64,000 bases of DNA from assembly GCA_965205995.1 (NCBI GenBank), contig OZ242200.1:1302001-1366000 (forward strand), read 5' to 3'. Positions 32,998 to 41,069 of this stretch are shown here, in pieces; position 1 is the stretch's first letter; each line of letters opens with the position of its first letter. The notes under the pieces are model-generated. The model was not told where the DNA came from and searched no databases. It worked only from the letters and a program-made list of their open reading frames with translations. The DNA comes from MPNO01 sp965205995 (GTDB lineage Bacteria > Pseudomonadota > Alphaproteobacteria > MPNO01). The translations under genes and the position numbers were made by a program.

Positions 32998-33101
32998 CCC
33001 TTCGATACGCCGCTCCGCGGCTACTCAGGGTGAGCGGTAAGGCGGGTGCGGGCATTGGCATTCCCTCATCCCGAGTAGGCCCGAAGGGCCGTATCGAGGG
33101 G
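32998..33101. repeat. Dispersed palindromic intergenic repeat, copy 5
   Basis: CCCTTCGATACGCCGCTCC, CTACTCAGGGTGAGC, a 25-nt G-rich loop, CCTCATCCCGAGTAGG and GGGCCGTATCGAGGGG. It lies between the hydrolase and the phytanoyl-CoA dioxygenase-like gene, both on the minus strand. Confidence 0.75.
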
Positions 33102-33137
33102 CCGCCCCGAGCTTGCCTCAAACGAAAGGATCCCTCG

Positions 33138-33947
33138 TCAGCCGTGCTTGCCCCTGCCGCTGCGGTACTGGCCGTAGACCTCGTCGAGCGCGGCGAGGCA
33201 GACCGGGTCGAGGTCGTGCCGTGGCTCGGGCTCGGGGGCCCAATGGCCGTGGGCGTCGCGCCCGCGCACGAGCAGCGCGGTCGCGCCCTCGAACGCGGTC
33301 TGGCGGACATGAGGGGCGATGTAGTGGATGGAGAGCCCGATCCTGGGGTTGTCCGATGTATTCGCGTTCGAGCCGTGCACCACCGATTCGTGGTGGATCG
33401 AGATCTCGCCGGCGGAAAGCTCGCAATCGACCGCCCGGCCCTCGTCCACCCCGTTGATGGTCTGGCCCTTCATCAGCAGGTTCTCGGGATCCATCGTCTC
33501 CTCGTGGTCGAGGATGCCGTTCTTGTGGGTTCCGGCGACGAAGCGGACGCAGCCGGATTCGATCCTGCTGTCGGTGAAGGCGACCCAGGTGGTCACCGTC
33601 TCGGCCGGGCGCAGCCCGTAATAGGTCGAGTCCTGGTGCCAGGAGACGAAGCGCGGGTCGCGCGCCTTCTTGGTGAAGAAGGACGAGCCCCAGCACAATA
33701 TGTCGGGCCCGATCAGATCCTCCACCGCATCGAGCATGACCGGGTTGCGCACCAGCGCGTTGAGCCAGGTGAGCGGCAGATGGGCCTTGATCTTGAAGCG
33801 GCTCTGCGGCTCGGCTCCGGTCCCGGTTTCCAGCGCGTCGAATTGCCGCAAGAGCGCGTCCGCCCCCGTCCGGTCCATGATCCGGACCGGAAACAGGAAG
33901 CCGTCCCGCCGATAGGCCTCGATCCGGGCCTCGCTCAGAACCTTGCC
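33138..33947 (-). CDS. Phytanoyl-CoA dioxygenase (PhyH)-family oxygenase
   Basis: A 269-residue Fe(II)/2-oxoglutarate oxygenase. The iron ligands are His105-x-Asp107 (WHQDSTYYG) and His192 (VVHGSNANTSDNPR), with the conserved Arg in the same block. EAYRRDGFLFPVRIM is the usual family start. ATG 33947 is chosen for GGAGACGCAG just upstream. It is the third gene in a run of three Fe(II)/2OG oxygenases. Relatives hydroxylate ectoine, phytanoyl-CoA, phosphonates or natural products; the substrate here is unknown. Confidence 0.88.
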   Translation of the reverse strand, partial: GKVLSEARIEAYRRDGFLFPVRIMDRTGADALLRQFDALETGTGAEPQSRFKIKAHLPLTWLNALVRNPVMLDAVEDLIGPDILCWGSSFFTKKARDPRFVSWHQDSTYYGLRPAETVTTWVAFTDSRIESGCVRFVAGTHKNGILDHEETMDPENLLMKGQTINGVDEGRAVDCELSAGEISIHHESVVHGSNANTSDNPRIGLSIHYIAPHVRQTAFEGATALLVRGRDAHGHWAPEPEPRHDLDPVCLAALDEVYGQYRSGRGKHG

Positions 33948-33961
33948 CATCTGCGTCTCCG

Positions 33962-34801
33962 TCAGGCCGGCCGGTCTTCGCTGCTCACCGTGGTGCGCCA
34001 CAACAGGCGCCGTTCGCTGGACGGGAAGTCGCGCCTGGCGTGCATCGAGCAGCGATTGTCCCAGAGCAGAAAATCGCCCTTCTGCCAGACATGCTCATAG
34101 ACGAAGTCGCTGTTCTCGGAGTGGTCGAACAGCCGGGTCAGAACCGGCTCGCTCTCCTCCATGCCGACGATCGACTCGGTGATCAGACGGTCGACATAAA
34201 TGGCCTTGCGGCCGGTCTCGGGGTGGGTGCGAAAGACCGGGTGCTCGGATTCGGAGAAGGCCGGCGTACCGATGTCGTCGCCGCGATGCTGCGAGCCGTA
34301 ATTGTAATGGTGGAAAGCGCGCTTGCCCTCCAACGCGTCGCGCAGCTCCGGATCGAGCGTCTCGTAGGCCGCGTAGCCGCTGGCGAACAGCGTGTTGCCG
34401 CCTTCCGAGGGGAGCTCTACCGCATACAGGCAGGTCGCCTTGTCGGGGACGGCGGCGTGGATCATGTCGTGGTGGAACATCATGTCGCCGTCGGGCAGCG
34501 CGCCGATCGGTGCGCCGTTTGCCCGGATGTTGCTGATCAGCATGATGCCGGGGAGCATGTCGTGCTGGCCGGAGGTGCGGTATTCCTGGGGCCGCGCGTT
34601 GGCCCCGGGCGTGCCGAAATACGAGGTGGCCTGGAGCAGCTCCTCCTGGCTGAGCGATTGTCCGCGAATGACCACCATGATGTGGTCGAGCCAGAGCCGG
34701 TAGACTTCCCGGATCGTCGCATCGTCCGGTCTCGTCGCGAGGTCGATATCCAGCACCTCGACGCCGATATGCGGGGAAAGCTTCTTCGTCCTGAGCGCCA
34801 T
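33962..34801 (-). CDS. TauD/TfdA-family dioxygenase
   Basis: A 279-residue TauD-fold oxygenase. The iron motif His110-x-Asp112 is in MMFHHDMIH; the distal His is in WDNRCSMHARRDF, and the 2OG-binding Arg in LLWRTTV. GGAGGG lies before ATG 34801. It shares long similar blocks (IMLISNIR-x-NG, PIG-x-LPDG, FHHDM, GGNTLFA) with the next gene upstream, so the two are tandem paralogues that have diverged. Fourteen bases separate it from the PhyH-like gene. Confidence 0.88.
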   Translation of the reverse strand: MALRTKKLSPHIGVEVLDIDLATRPDDATIREVYRLWLDHIMVVIRGQSLSQEELLQATSYFGTPGANARPQEYRTSGQHDMLPGIMLISNIRANGAPIGALPDGDMMFHHDMIHAAVPDKATCLYAVELPSEGGNTLFASGYAAYETLDPELRDALEGKRAFHHYNYGSQHRGDDIGTPAFSESEHPVFRTHPETGRKAIYVDRLITESIVGMEESEPVLTRLFDHSENSDFVYEHVWQKGDFLLWDNRCSMHARRDFPSSERRLLWRTTVSSEDRPA

Positions 34802-34812
34802 CTTCTGCCCTC

Positions 34813-35658
34813 CTACTCGGCGAGCGCCTCGCCGAGGATCGTGCACCGCCTGAGCAGGCGGCGCTCGGTTTCCGGGAAATCGGTCCGCGCGTGGCACGAA
34901 CACCAGTTGTCCCACATCACCAGATCGCCCTCGCGCCAGACATGCTCGTAGATCAGCCCGCGATCCTCGGTGAAGCCGAACAGCACCTCCAGCAATTCGG
35001 CGCTCTCGTCTTGCGCCAGGCCTTCGATCCGGGCGGTTATCAGCGGGTTGACGTAGAGCGCCCTGCGCCCGGTCCGCGGATGGGTGATCGCCACCGGCTG
35101 AACAAAATGCGGGTAGGCATCGAGATCGCCGTCGAGCGGCACCTTCTCGGTGACCGAATAGTTGTAGATCTGGAGCGCCCGGGCGCCGGCGATCCGTTGT
35201 TTCGTGGCGGCGTCGAGCCGGTCATAGGCCGCGTACATATTGGCGAACAGCGTGTTGCCGCCACGCGAGGGGATGTCGATCGCATAGAGCATGGTGCCGC
35301 GATAAGGCTCGGCCACATAGCACATGTCGTGGTGGAACCACATCTCGCCGTCGGGCAGCGAGCCGATCGGCCGTCCATTCTCGCGGATGTTCGAGATCAG
35401 CATGATCGCGGGGTGGAAATCGGCGCCCTCGGGCCGGATCTCGGCCGGCCTCGAACGCTCGCCGACGACGCCGAACTGGCCGGAGAACCGGAGCTGCGCC
35501 TCCAGGTCGAGAACCTGGTCGCGGAACACCAGCACCAGATGGTCCAGCCAGGCGCGCTCGATCCCGGCGGCCTCGGCGTCCGACAGCGGCCGCGCGAGGT
35601 CGATGCCCGTGACCTCGGCGCCGATGGTGTCATGCAGCTTCCGGATGTGCAGGCTCAC
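34813..35658 (-). CDS. TauD/TfdA-family dioxygenase
   Basis: A 281-residue paralogue of its downstream neighbour. Iron motif His109-x-Asp111 in MWFHHDMCY, distal His in WDNWCSCHARTDF, and Arg in LLRRCTIL. The start is taken as GTG 35658 (VSLHIRKLHDTIGAEVTGID), which aligns with the neighbour's start; the upstream frame has no better initiation codon. First gene of the three-oxygenase operon, divergent from the EmrA-like gene across a 213-bp gap. Confidence 0.86.
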   Translation of the reverse strand: MSLHIRKLHDTIGAEVTGIDLARPLSDAEAAGIERAWLDHLVLVFRDQVLDLEAQLRFSGQFGVVGERSRPAEIRPEGADFHPAIMLISNIRENGRPIGSLPDGEMWFHHDMCYVAEPYRGTMLYAIDIPSRGGNTLFANMYAAYDRLDAATKQRIAGARALQIYNYSVTEKVPLDGDLDAYPHFVQPVAITHPRTGRRALYVNPLITARIEGLAQDESAELLEVLFGFTEDRGLIYEHVWREGDLVMWDNWCSCHARTDFPETERRLLRRCTILGEALAE

Positions 35659-35788
35659 GCTCCGCCTCGCGAAAGTTCCGTCCCGGCCAATAATACGCCC
35701 ACGCGAGCGCCAGACAACAACCCTGGGGCCGGGAAGCCGCAGGGCCGACCCGCCCCCTTCGCCGCATTGCGCTTTGCCGGGGGCGAAG

Positions 35789-35811
35789 AATGTTAGTAAT
35801 CTAACGATTCT
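35789..35811. promoter_or_regulatory. Palindromic operator candidate in the emr/tauD divergent gap
   Basis: GTTAG-TAAT-CTAAC (35793-35806) is a perfect 5-bp dyad, extended by GAAT on the left and ATTC on the right with one base of asymmetry. It is an AT-rich island in GC-rich DNA, about 61 bp before the efflux gene start. Size and form suit a TetR- or MarR-type repressor; no such regulator is in the window. Confidence 0.45.
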
Positions 35812-35871
35812 CGGGACTGGCCCGGGACAAACCGTTCTGCGACAGCCTGGACAGGGGAAGGAACCGGCGCG

Positions 35872-36933
35872 GTGAGGCGCGGACTGCTTCGCATATTCCT
35901 GCTCGTCGTAGTGCCGGGCGCGGTCATTCTGGTGGGCGCGCATTACTGGGTCGCTTCCGGGCGCTATGTGACGACCGAGAACGCCTATGTGAAGACCAAT
36001 TTGATCCAGATCAGCGCCGAAATCCGGGGCCGGGTCGCCGAAGTCTTCGTGAACGAGAACGCCTTCGTCCGGGCGGGCGACCCGATCTTCTCGATCGATC
36101 CCGAGCCGTTCCGCGTCGCGCTCGCCGAGGCCGACGCGAAGCTCTCGATGGTGCGCAACGAAATCGGCGCGCTGCGCGCGTCCTGGCACGGCGCGCGGCT
36201 GGAGCTCCGGGAGGCCGAGCAGGAAGTCGCCTATTACAAGCGCATCTTCGACCGCTTCAAGTCGCTCGCCGGGCGCGGCCACGCCTCGCGCGCCAGGTTC
36301 GAGGAGGCCGAGCAGAACCTGATCGCCGCCCGCCAGCGCGCCAGCACGGTGCGGCAGAAGGGGCTCACCATCCTCGCCAATCTCGGCGGCGACCCCGAGC
36401 TCAAGGCGGAGAACAGCCCGCAATATCTGGAGGCGCTCGCCGCGCGCGACCGGGCGGAGATCGACGTCAGGCGCACCGTGGTTCGCGCCCCGGCGGACGG
36501 CACCGTCGGGCGCGTGCGGCTGCAGAAGGGCGAATATGTCGAAGCCGGCCGGCCGGTGATGCCGCTGATCGAGACCACCCGGTCCTGGGTCGAGGCCAAT
36601 CTCAAGGAGACCCAGCTCACCCATATCCGGGTGGGCCAGCAGGCGGAGATCGTCGTCGACGCCTATCCGGACCTCTCCTGGCGCGCGAAGGTGGCGAGCA
36701 TCAGCCCCTCGACCGGCGCGGAGCTTTCCCTGTTGCCGCCGCAGAACGCCTCGGGCAACTGGGTCAAGATCGTCCAGCGGGTGCCGGTGCGGCTCGAGAT
36801 CGACGGCGGCACCGGGCGGCCCTTCGACATGCCGGCCGGGGCCACGGTGTCGGTCAGCATCGACACGACGCGTGAAGTGTCCCTGTTCGACGTCGTGGGC
36901 TCGGCGCTCGCCTTCATGGCGCCCGGGAAATGA
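35872..36933 (+). CDS. EmrA-like membrane-fusion protein of an MFS efflux pump
   Basis: A 353-residue HlyD-family adaptor. One N-terminal membrane helix (about 5-25), the lipoyl half YVTTENAYVKTNLIQISAEIRG, a coiled-coil hairpin (about 80-185), and the second lipoyl half VRAPADGTVGRVRL. VRVGQQAEIVVDAYP and the Gly/Pro-rich end complete the beta barrel. It pairs with the DHA2 transporter whose ATG overlaps its stop. GTG start at 35872 with AAGGAA upstream. An outer-membrane channel is not encoded here. Confidence 0.9.
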   Translation: MRRGLLRIFLLVVVPGAVILVGAHYWVASGRYVTTENAYVKTNLIQISAEIRGRVAEVFVNENAFVRAGDPIFSIDPEPFRVALAEADAKLSMVRNEIGALRASWHGARLELREAEQEVAYYKRIFDRFKSLAGRGHASRARFEEAEQNLIAARQRASTVRQKGLTILANLGGDPELKAENSPQYLEALAARDRAEIDVRRTVVRAPADGTVGRVRLQKGEYVEAGRPVMPLIETTRSWVEANLKETQLTHIRVGQQAEIVVDAYPDLSWRAKVASISPSTGAELSLLPPQNASGNWVKIVQRVPVRLEIDGGTGRPFDMPAGATVSVSIDTTREVSLFDVVGSALAFMAPGK

Positions 36934-38468
36934 CCTCCGAAGGATCGGGTCCGCCGCGATCCGATCTTGCCAGGTCGATGGTCACCGTCGCGGTGATGAT
37001 GGCGACCACGGTCGTCATCCTCGACATGACCATCGCCTCGATCGCGCTGCCGCATATGCAGGGCAGCCTGGGCGCAAACCAGGACCAGATCGGCTGGGTG
37101 ATGACGACCTATTTCGTCTGCCAGGCGATCTCCACCGCATGCACCGGCTGGGTGGCGGGAAGGCTGGGGCGGAAACGCACCTTCATGCTGGCGCTTGCCG
37201 GGTTCATGGGCTTCTCGGTGCTCTCGGGCAGCGCGACCTCGCTGCCGGAGATCTTGGTCTGGCGCGCCTGCCAGGGTGCGATGAGCGCGCCGGTCATCCC
37301 GATCTCCCAGGCGCTGATGCTCGACAACTACCCGCCCGAACGGCACGGCTCGGCGCTCGCGATCTGGGGAACCGGAGTGATGTTCGCCCCCGTCATGGGT
37401 CCGGTCGTCGGCGGCTTCATCACCGAGAATTACGGCTGGCAGTGGATCTTCTTCATCGGCATTCCGTTCGCGCTCGCCGGGCTCGCGCTCGGGCTCTTGT
37501 TCATGCGCGAAACGCTGGCGAAGCAGGAACGGCCCTTCGACCTGTTCGGCTTCGTGGCCCTTGCCTGCGCGCTCGCCGCGCTCCAGCTCATGCTCGACCG
37601 AGGCGAGCTCAAGGGCTGGTTCGAGTCGACCGAGATCGTCATCGCGGCGGCGATGGTGGCGCTCGGCTTCTACATCTTCGCGGTCCATTCGCTGACCACC
37701 GACAACCCCTTCGTCTCGCGCGGCATCCTGTCGGATCGGAATTTCGTGCTCGGCCTCTTCTTCATGTTCCTGCTCGGGGTCTGCGTGCTGGCGCTCAATG
37801 TCATCCTGCCGATGTTCCTGCAGGTGTTGCGCGGGCTTCCGGTGATGACGGCGGGCTATGTGATGGCGCCGCGCGGGCTCGGCACCTTCGCCTCGCTGCT
37901 GCTGGCGGGCTGGTTGGTGCGCCATGTCGACGGCCGCCTGGTGGCCGCGCTGGGTTTCGCCTGCGTGGCCGTGTCGTCCTATTATCTCTCGACATTCTCG
38001 CCCGATGTCGACCTCTACGACGTGTCCTGGGCGGCGTTCGTCAACGGGCTCGGTATCGGCTTTATCTGGGTGCCGCTGACCGTGATTTCCTTCGAGACCC
38101 TGCCGGCGCGACATCGGACCGAGGCGTCGACGCTGACCAGCCTCGCGCGCAACTACGGCTCGGGCGTCGGCGTCTCCATCGTCGTGGTGATCCTGAGCCG
38201 CACCCGCGCGGTCTCGCATGGCGAGATTTCCTCGCGCGTGACCCCCTATAGCGAAGGCGCCCAGCTCCCTTATCTGCCGGAGAGCTGGGACCTCTCCTCG
38301 CAGGCCGGGCTCGCCGCGCTGGACGGCGAGATCTTCCGCCAGGCCCAGGCGATCGGCTTCACCAACGACTTCCATGCGATCGCCATCGCGGCGGCGGTCA
38401 CGATCCCGCTGATCGCGCTCTTGCGGACCAGCGGCCCGCCCAGGCGGCGGCGGAGGGCGGGCCCGTGA
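36930..38468 (+). CDS. EmrB/QacA-type (DHA2, 14-helix) drug efflux transporter
   Basis: A 512-residue MFS protein with about 14 hydrophobic helices. VVILDMTIASIALPHMQGSL is the DHA2 motif in helix 1, and GRLGRKR-type motif A, LDNYPPERHGSALAIWG and GPVVGGFITENYGWQWIFFI (motif C) follow. It exports hydrophobic drugs or metabolites in exchange for protons, together with the EmrA-like protein. ATGA overlap upstream; GTGA overlap with the next gene downstream. Confidence 0.93.
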   Translation: MTSEGSGPPRSDLARSMVTVAVMMATTVVILDMTIASIALPHMQGSLGANQDQIGWVMTTYFVCQAISTACTGWVAGRLGRKRTFMLALAGFMGFSVLSGSATSLPEILVWRACQGAMSAPVIPISQALMLDNYPPERHGSALAIWGTGVMFAPVMGPVVGGFITENYGWQWIFFIGIPFALAGLALGLLFMRETLAKQERPFDLFGFVALACALAALQLMLDRGELKGWFESTEIVIAAAMVALGFYIFAVHSLTTDNPFVSRGILSDRNFVLGLFFMFLLGVCVLALNVILPMFLQVLRGLPVMTAGYVMAPRGLGTFASLLLAGWLVRHVDGRLVAALGFACVAVSSYYLSTFSPDVDLYDVSWAAFVNGLGIGFIWVPLTVISFETLPARHRTEASTLTSLARNYGSGVGVSIVVVILSRTRAVSHGEISSRVTPYSEGAQLPYLPESWDLSSQAGLAALDGEIFRQAQAIGFTNDFHAIAIAAAVTIPLIALLRTSGPPRRRRRAGP

Positions 38469-39223
38469 AACTCACCGACAAGCCCAGGCTGCGCTCGGCG
38501 CTGAGAAAGCTCTACGCCGCCAGGATCGACTGGTCGGACAGCTATATTCGCGGAACCGCCGCGCAGGAAGCGATCGATTTCGTTGCCATGATGGCGGGGC
38601 TCAAGCCGGTATACGTATCGGGGCGCGGCTTCGATCACGAAGGCTGGCACGCCGCGGTGCTGGAGCTGGCGGCATCCAACCGGCTCTATGTCGTCGCCGG
38701 CCCCTATTGGGAGGCCGCGCCGCCGTCTTCCGACCTGCCCGGCTGGTTCGCGGACGCGGCGCGCAAGGGGCTCAACGAGGGGCGGGCGCACTATGTCGCC
38801 AAGGGGCGCGCGACGGCCGACGAGCTCAAGGCGCTCGCCGAGACCGGCCGCCCGGCGATCGGGCAGGAGGCGCGGCTGCTCGGCTTTCCCGTCTGCTGCG
38901 TGGAGGCGCATTACGCCGCCGCCGACGCCTTCGAACGCGCGACCTTCGAGATCCTGACGCGCCGCGCGGACGGCGACGAGGCGGAGATGCGGCGCCTCGC
39001 CGCGAGCGACGAGCCGGTGCGGCCGGAAACCGACGAGGAGCGCGCGCTGTTCGCCGCGGCGGTCCGCGTGTACCCCGCGCGCCATACCAGCCTCAACATG
39101 TGCGAGACCTGCGCCGCCGACCCCGACAGCCCCGGGGCGAAGCTGTCCGCCGCCTATGGCACGCTGGTCGCAGCCCTCACCGGTGGGCGGCGGCGGGACC
39201 GGTCGCGGCGGCGCCGGGGCTAA
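38465..39223 (+). CDS. Unknown protein with a G-F-P-x-C-C motif, coupled to the efflux pump
   Basis: A 252-residue soluble protein, GTG start overlapping the emrB-like stop by 4 bp. Features are an alpha/beta N-terminal part (residues 40-85, LKPVYVSGRGFDHEGW, AASNRLYVVAGPYWE), then LLGFPVCCVEAHYAAADAFER, a C-x2-C pair (MCETCAADPDSPG) and an Arg-rich tail. The GFP-x-CC-x-E-x-H pattern recalls DUF483-type proteins; I hold that weakly. The Cys pairs suggest metal or redox chemistry. Translation coupled to an efflux pump points to making or processing the exported compound, by inference. Confidence 0.55.
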   Translation: MKLTDKPRLRSALRKLYAARIDWSDSYIRGTAAQEAIDFVAMMAGLKPVYVSGRGFDHEGWHAAVLELAASNRLYVVAGPYWEAAPPSSDLPGWFADAARKGLNEGRAHYVAKGRATADELKALAETGRPAIGQEARLLGFPVCCVEAHYAAADAFERATFEILTRRADGDEAEMRRLAASDEPVRPETDEERALFAAAVRVYPARHTSLNMCETCAADPDSPGAKLSAAYGTLVAALTGGRRRDRSRRRRG

Positions 39224-39230
39224 GCCGGCC

Positions 39231-40055
39231 CTACAGCGTCATCAGATCCTCGCCGATGACGAGCGGTCCGGCGTAGTCGCGGCGGATGATTTCGCTGAGT
39301 TCGCGCGGCTCCGAGTTCGGCAGCATATGCGTCGTGACCAGCATGCCGATACTTGAGTCCCGGGCGACCAAAGAGAGCCGTTCGGGCGAGGTATGAGCGT
39401 GCGGGGTGTGCCCCTTGTCGATTTCCGGCGCCGTCCAATTCTCGTACTGCATGCATTCATGGATCAGCACATCCGCGCCGTGCGCGTGCCGGATCAGGTT
39501 TTCGCAGGGGCAGGTATCGCCCGACAGCACGATCCTCCGGTCCTTCGATTCGAAGTGGTATCCGAAGGGCTGGTCCAGCGGATAGTGCTCCACATCGAAC
39601 GCGGTGACCCTGACCCCGTCGATCTCGGCGGCAAGGCCCTGGTCGATTTCATGGACCACGATATTGGGCAACTCCCGCTTGGCGGTGCGGATCTTCATGC
39701 GCATTTCCAGATCCGGGCGGTGCATTTCGAGAAGCCGGTCGACCATGCGCCGGATCCCGGCGGGTCCATAGATATGCCAGGGGGAGTCGTCGCCATAGAT
39801 CCACCGGCAGATGATGAAATGCCCGAGATCTATGTAGTGGTCGGAATGCAGATGCGTGATGAACAGATGCTCGATGCTGTCGAGCGGAACGCCGGCCTCG
39901 ACCAGGCGCACCACCACGCTGGCAGCCCCGCTTGGGATTCGGCCCGAACCGCAATCGACCAGGAATCCTTTGGAGCCGGCCCGCACCACGTAGCCGGGGC
40001 CGCGCCGCTTGGGATTGGGGAAAGGCAGCCCGGTGCCCAACAGGGTGACTTGCAC
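39231..40055 (-). CDS. Metallo-beta-lactamase-fold hydrolase (RNase Z-like)
   Basis: A 274-residue MBL-fold enzyme. Zinc motif THLHSDH has His68, His70, Asp72 and His73; the opening VQVTLLGTGLPFPNPKRRGP and the late VLSGDTCPCENL, HECM and THMLPN blocks follow the RNase Z/arylsulfatase-like layout. GTG 40055 is chosen for GGGAG eight bases before it. Members cleave tRNA precursors, cyclic nucleotides or small esters; the exosite of true RNase Z is not seen, so a small-molecule role is more likely. Follows the DHDPS-like gene by 106 bp. Confidence 0.82.
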   Translation of the reverse strand: MQVTLLGTGLPFPNPKRRGPGYVVRAGSKGFLVDCGSGRIPSGAASVVVRLVEAGVPLDSIEHLFITHLHSDHYIDLGHFIICRWIYGDDSPWHIYGPAGIRRMVDRLLEMHRPDLEMRMKIRTAKRELPNIVVHEIDQGLAAEIDGVRVTAFDVEHYPLDQPFGYHFESKDRRIVLSGDTCPCENLIRHAHGADVLIHECMQYENWTAPEIDKGHTPHAHTSPERLSLVARDSSIGMLVTTHMLPNSEPRELSEIIRRDYAGPLVIGEDLMTL

Positions 40056-40161
40056 GCGCCGTCTCCCGATCCGCCGACGATGGAAGCGACGGTAGCACCG
40101 GCGGAAGCAGGCGTCACGCTGCGACCGCCGGCGGGTCATGGCACGGGGCCGAAAACAGGGG

Positions 40162-41058
40162 CTAGATCATCTCCGCCCGTTCGAGCACGCCGTCGAGGCG
40201 CTGTTCCAGCTCGGGCAGCGCCGGGACCATCGGCAGGCGGTGCTCGTTCTCGGGGATCAGGCCGACCCGCTTCATCATGTATTTGATGGGGATCGGGTTG
40301 GTGTCGTAGAACACCGCCTGGTTGATCTCGAACAGCGCGTAGTGGATGTCCTGCGCCTTCTTGAGATCGCCTTCCCAGACCGCCTCGCACATCGCCGCGA
40401 GCCGCGCCGGTTGGAGATTGCCGACCGCGTTCATCAGCCCGCAGGCGCCGACCGCCATCATCGGATAGCTCAGATCCTCGAGCCCAACGAAGATGCGGAA
40501 ATCCATGCCGAACCTGGCGAGGCACCGGCTGACGAAGCCGAGATCGTCGACGGCGTGCTTCATGCCGACGAAGTTGGGCGCCTTGTCGGCGATCTCCGAC
40601 AGCGTCTCCAGGGTGACGCTCACCGCCGCGCGGCCGGGGATGTGGTAGATCATCCACGGCAGTTCGGTGCGCTTGGCGAGCTCCAGGTAGTAGGCTGCGA
40701 GACCGCGCTGGGGCGGGCGGATGAAATAGGGGGTGACGATCAGCAGCGCATCCGCCCCGGCCTTGTCGGCGTGGAGCGTCAGCGCCTCGCTATCGGCGAA
40801 GGACTGCGAGCCCGTGGCGGCGACGATCGGCACCCTCCCCGCCGCCGCCTCGACCGCCACGTCGACGGCGCGGTTGCGCTCCTCGACGGAAAGCGTCGAG
40901 GGCTCCGATGTGGTCCCGTTGACCAGGATTCCGTGCGAGCCCTCGCGGATCTGGAACTCGACCATCTCGGCATAGGCCGCGTAGTCGACCGTGCCGTTGC
41001 GGAACGGGGTGATCAGCGGCGGGATCGAGCCGCGCAGAAACTCCTTCGGCAGGTCCAT
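40162..41058 (-). CDS. Dihydrodipicolinate synthase-family lyase/aldolase
   Basis: A 298-residue TIM-barrel enzyme. Schiff-base Lys167 is in FVGMKHAVDD, and Tyr138 in MIYHIPGRAAV (NVPGRT-like). The substrate loop reads NGTTSEPSTLS, where DapA has GTTGE. The Ser at the fifth position and the operon partner (a bicupin) argue for a catabolic aldolase or hydratase of the DHDPS superfamily rather than lysine synthesis. It starts 11 bp after the bicupin stop. Confidence 0.82.
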   Translation of the reverse strand: MDLPKEFLRGSIPPLITPFRNGTVDYAAYAEMVEFQIREGSHGILVNGTTSEPSTLSVEERNRAVDVAVEAAAGRVPIVAATGSQSFADSEALTLHADKAGADALLIVTPYFIRPPQRGLAAYYLELAKRTELPWMIYHIPGRAAVSVTLETLSEIADKAPNFVGMKHAVDDLGFVSRCLARFGMDFRIFVGLEDLSYPMMAVGACGLMNAVGNLQPARLAAMCEAVWEGDLKKAQDIHYALFEINQAVFYDTNPIPIKYMMKRVGLIPENEHRLPMVPALPELEQRLDGVLERAEMI

Positions 41059-41069
41059 TTCATTCGGTC

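Noticed and set aside
40162..41058. Calling the DHDPS-family gene dapA.
   Set aside because: The GTTGE loop is altered to GTTSE and the operon is catabolic in character, so lysine biosynthesis is not supported.
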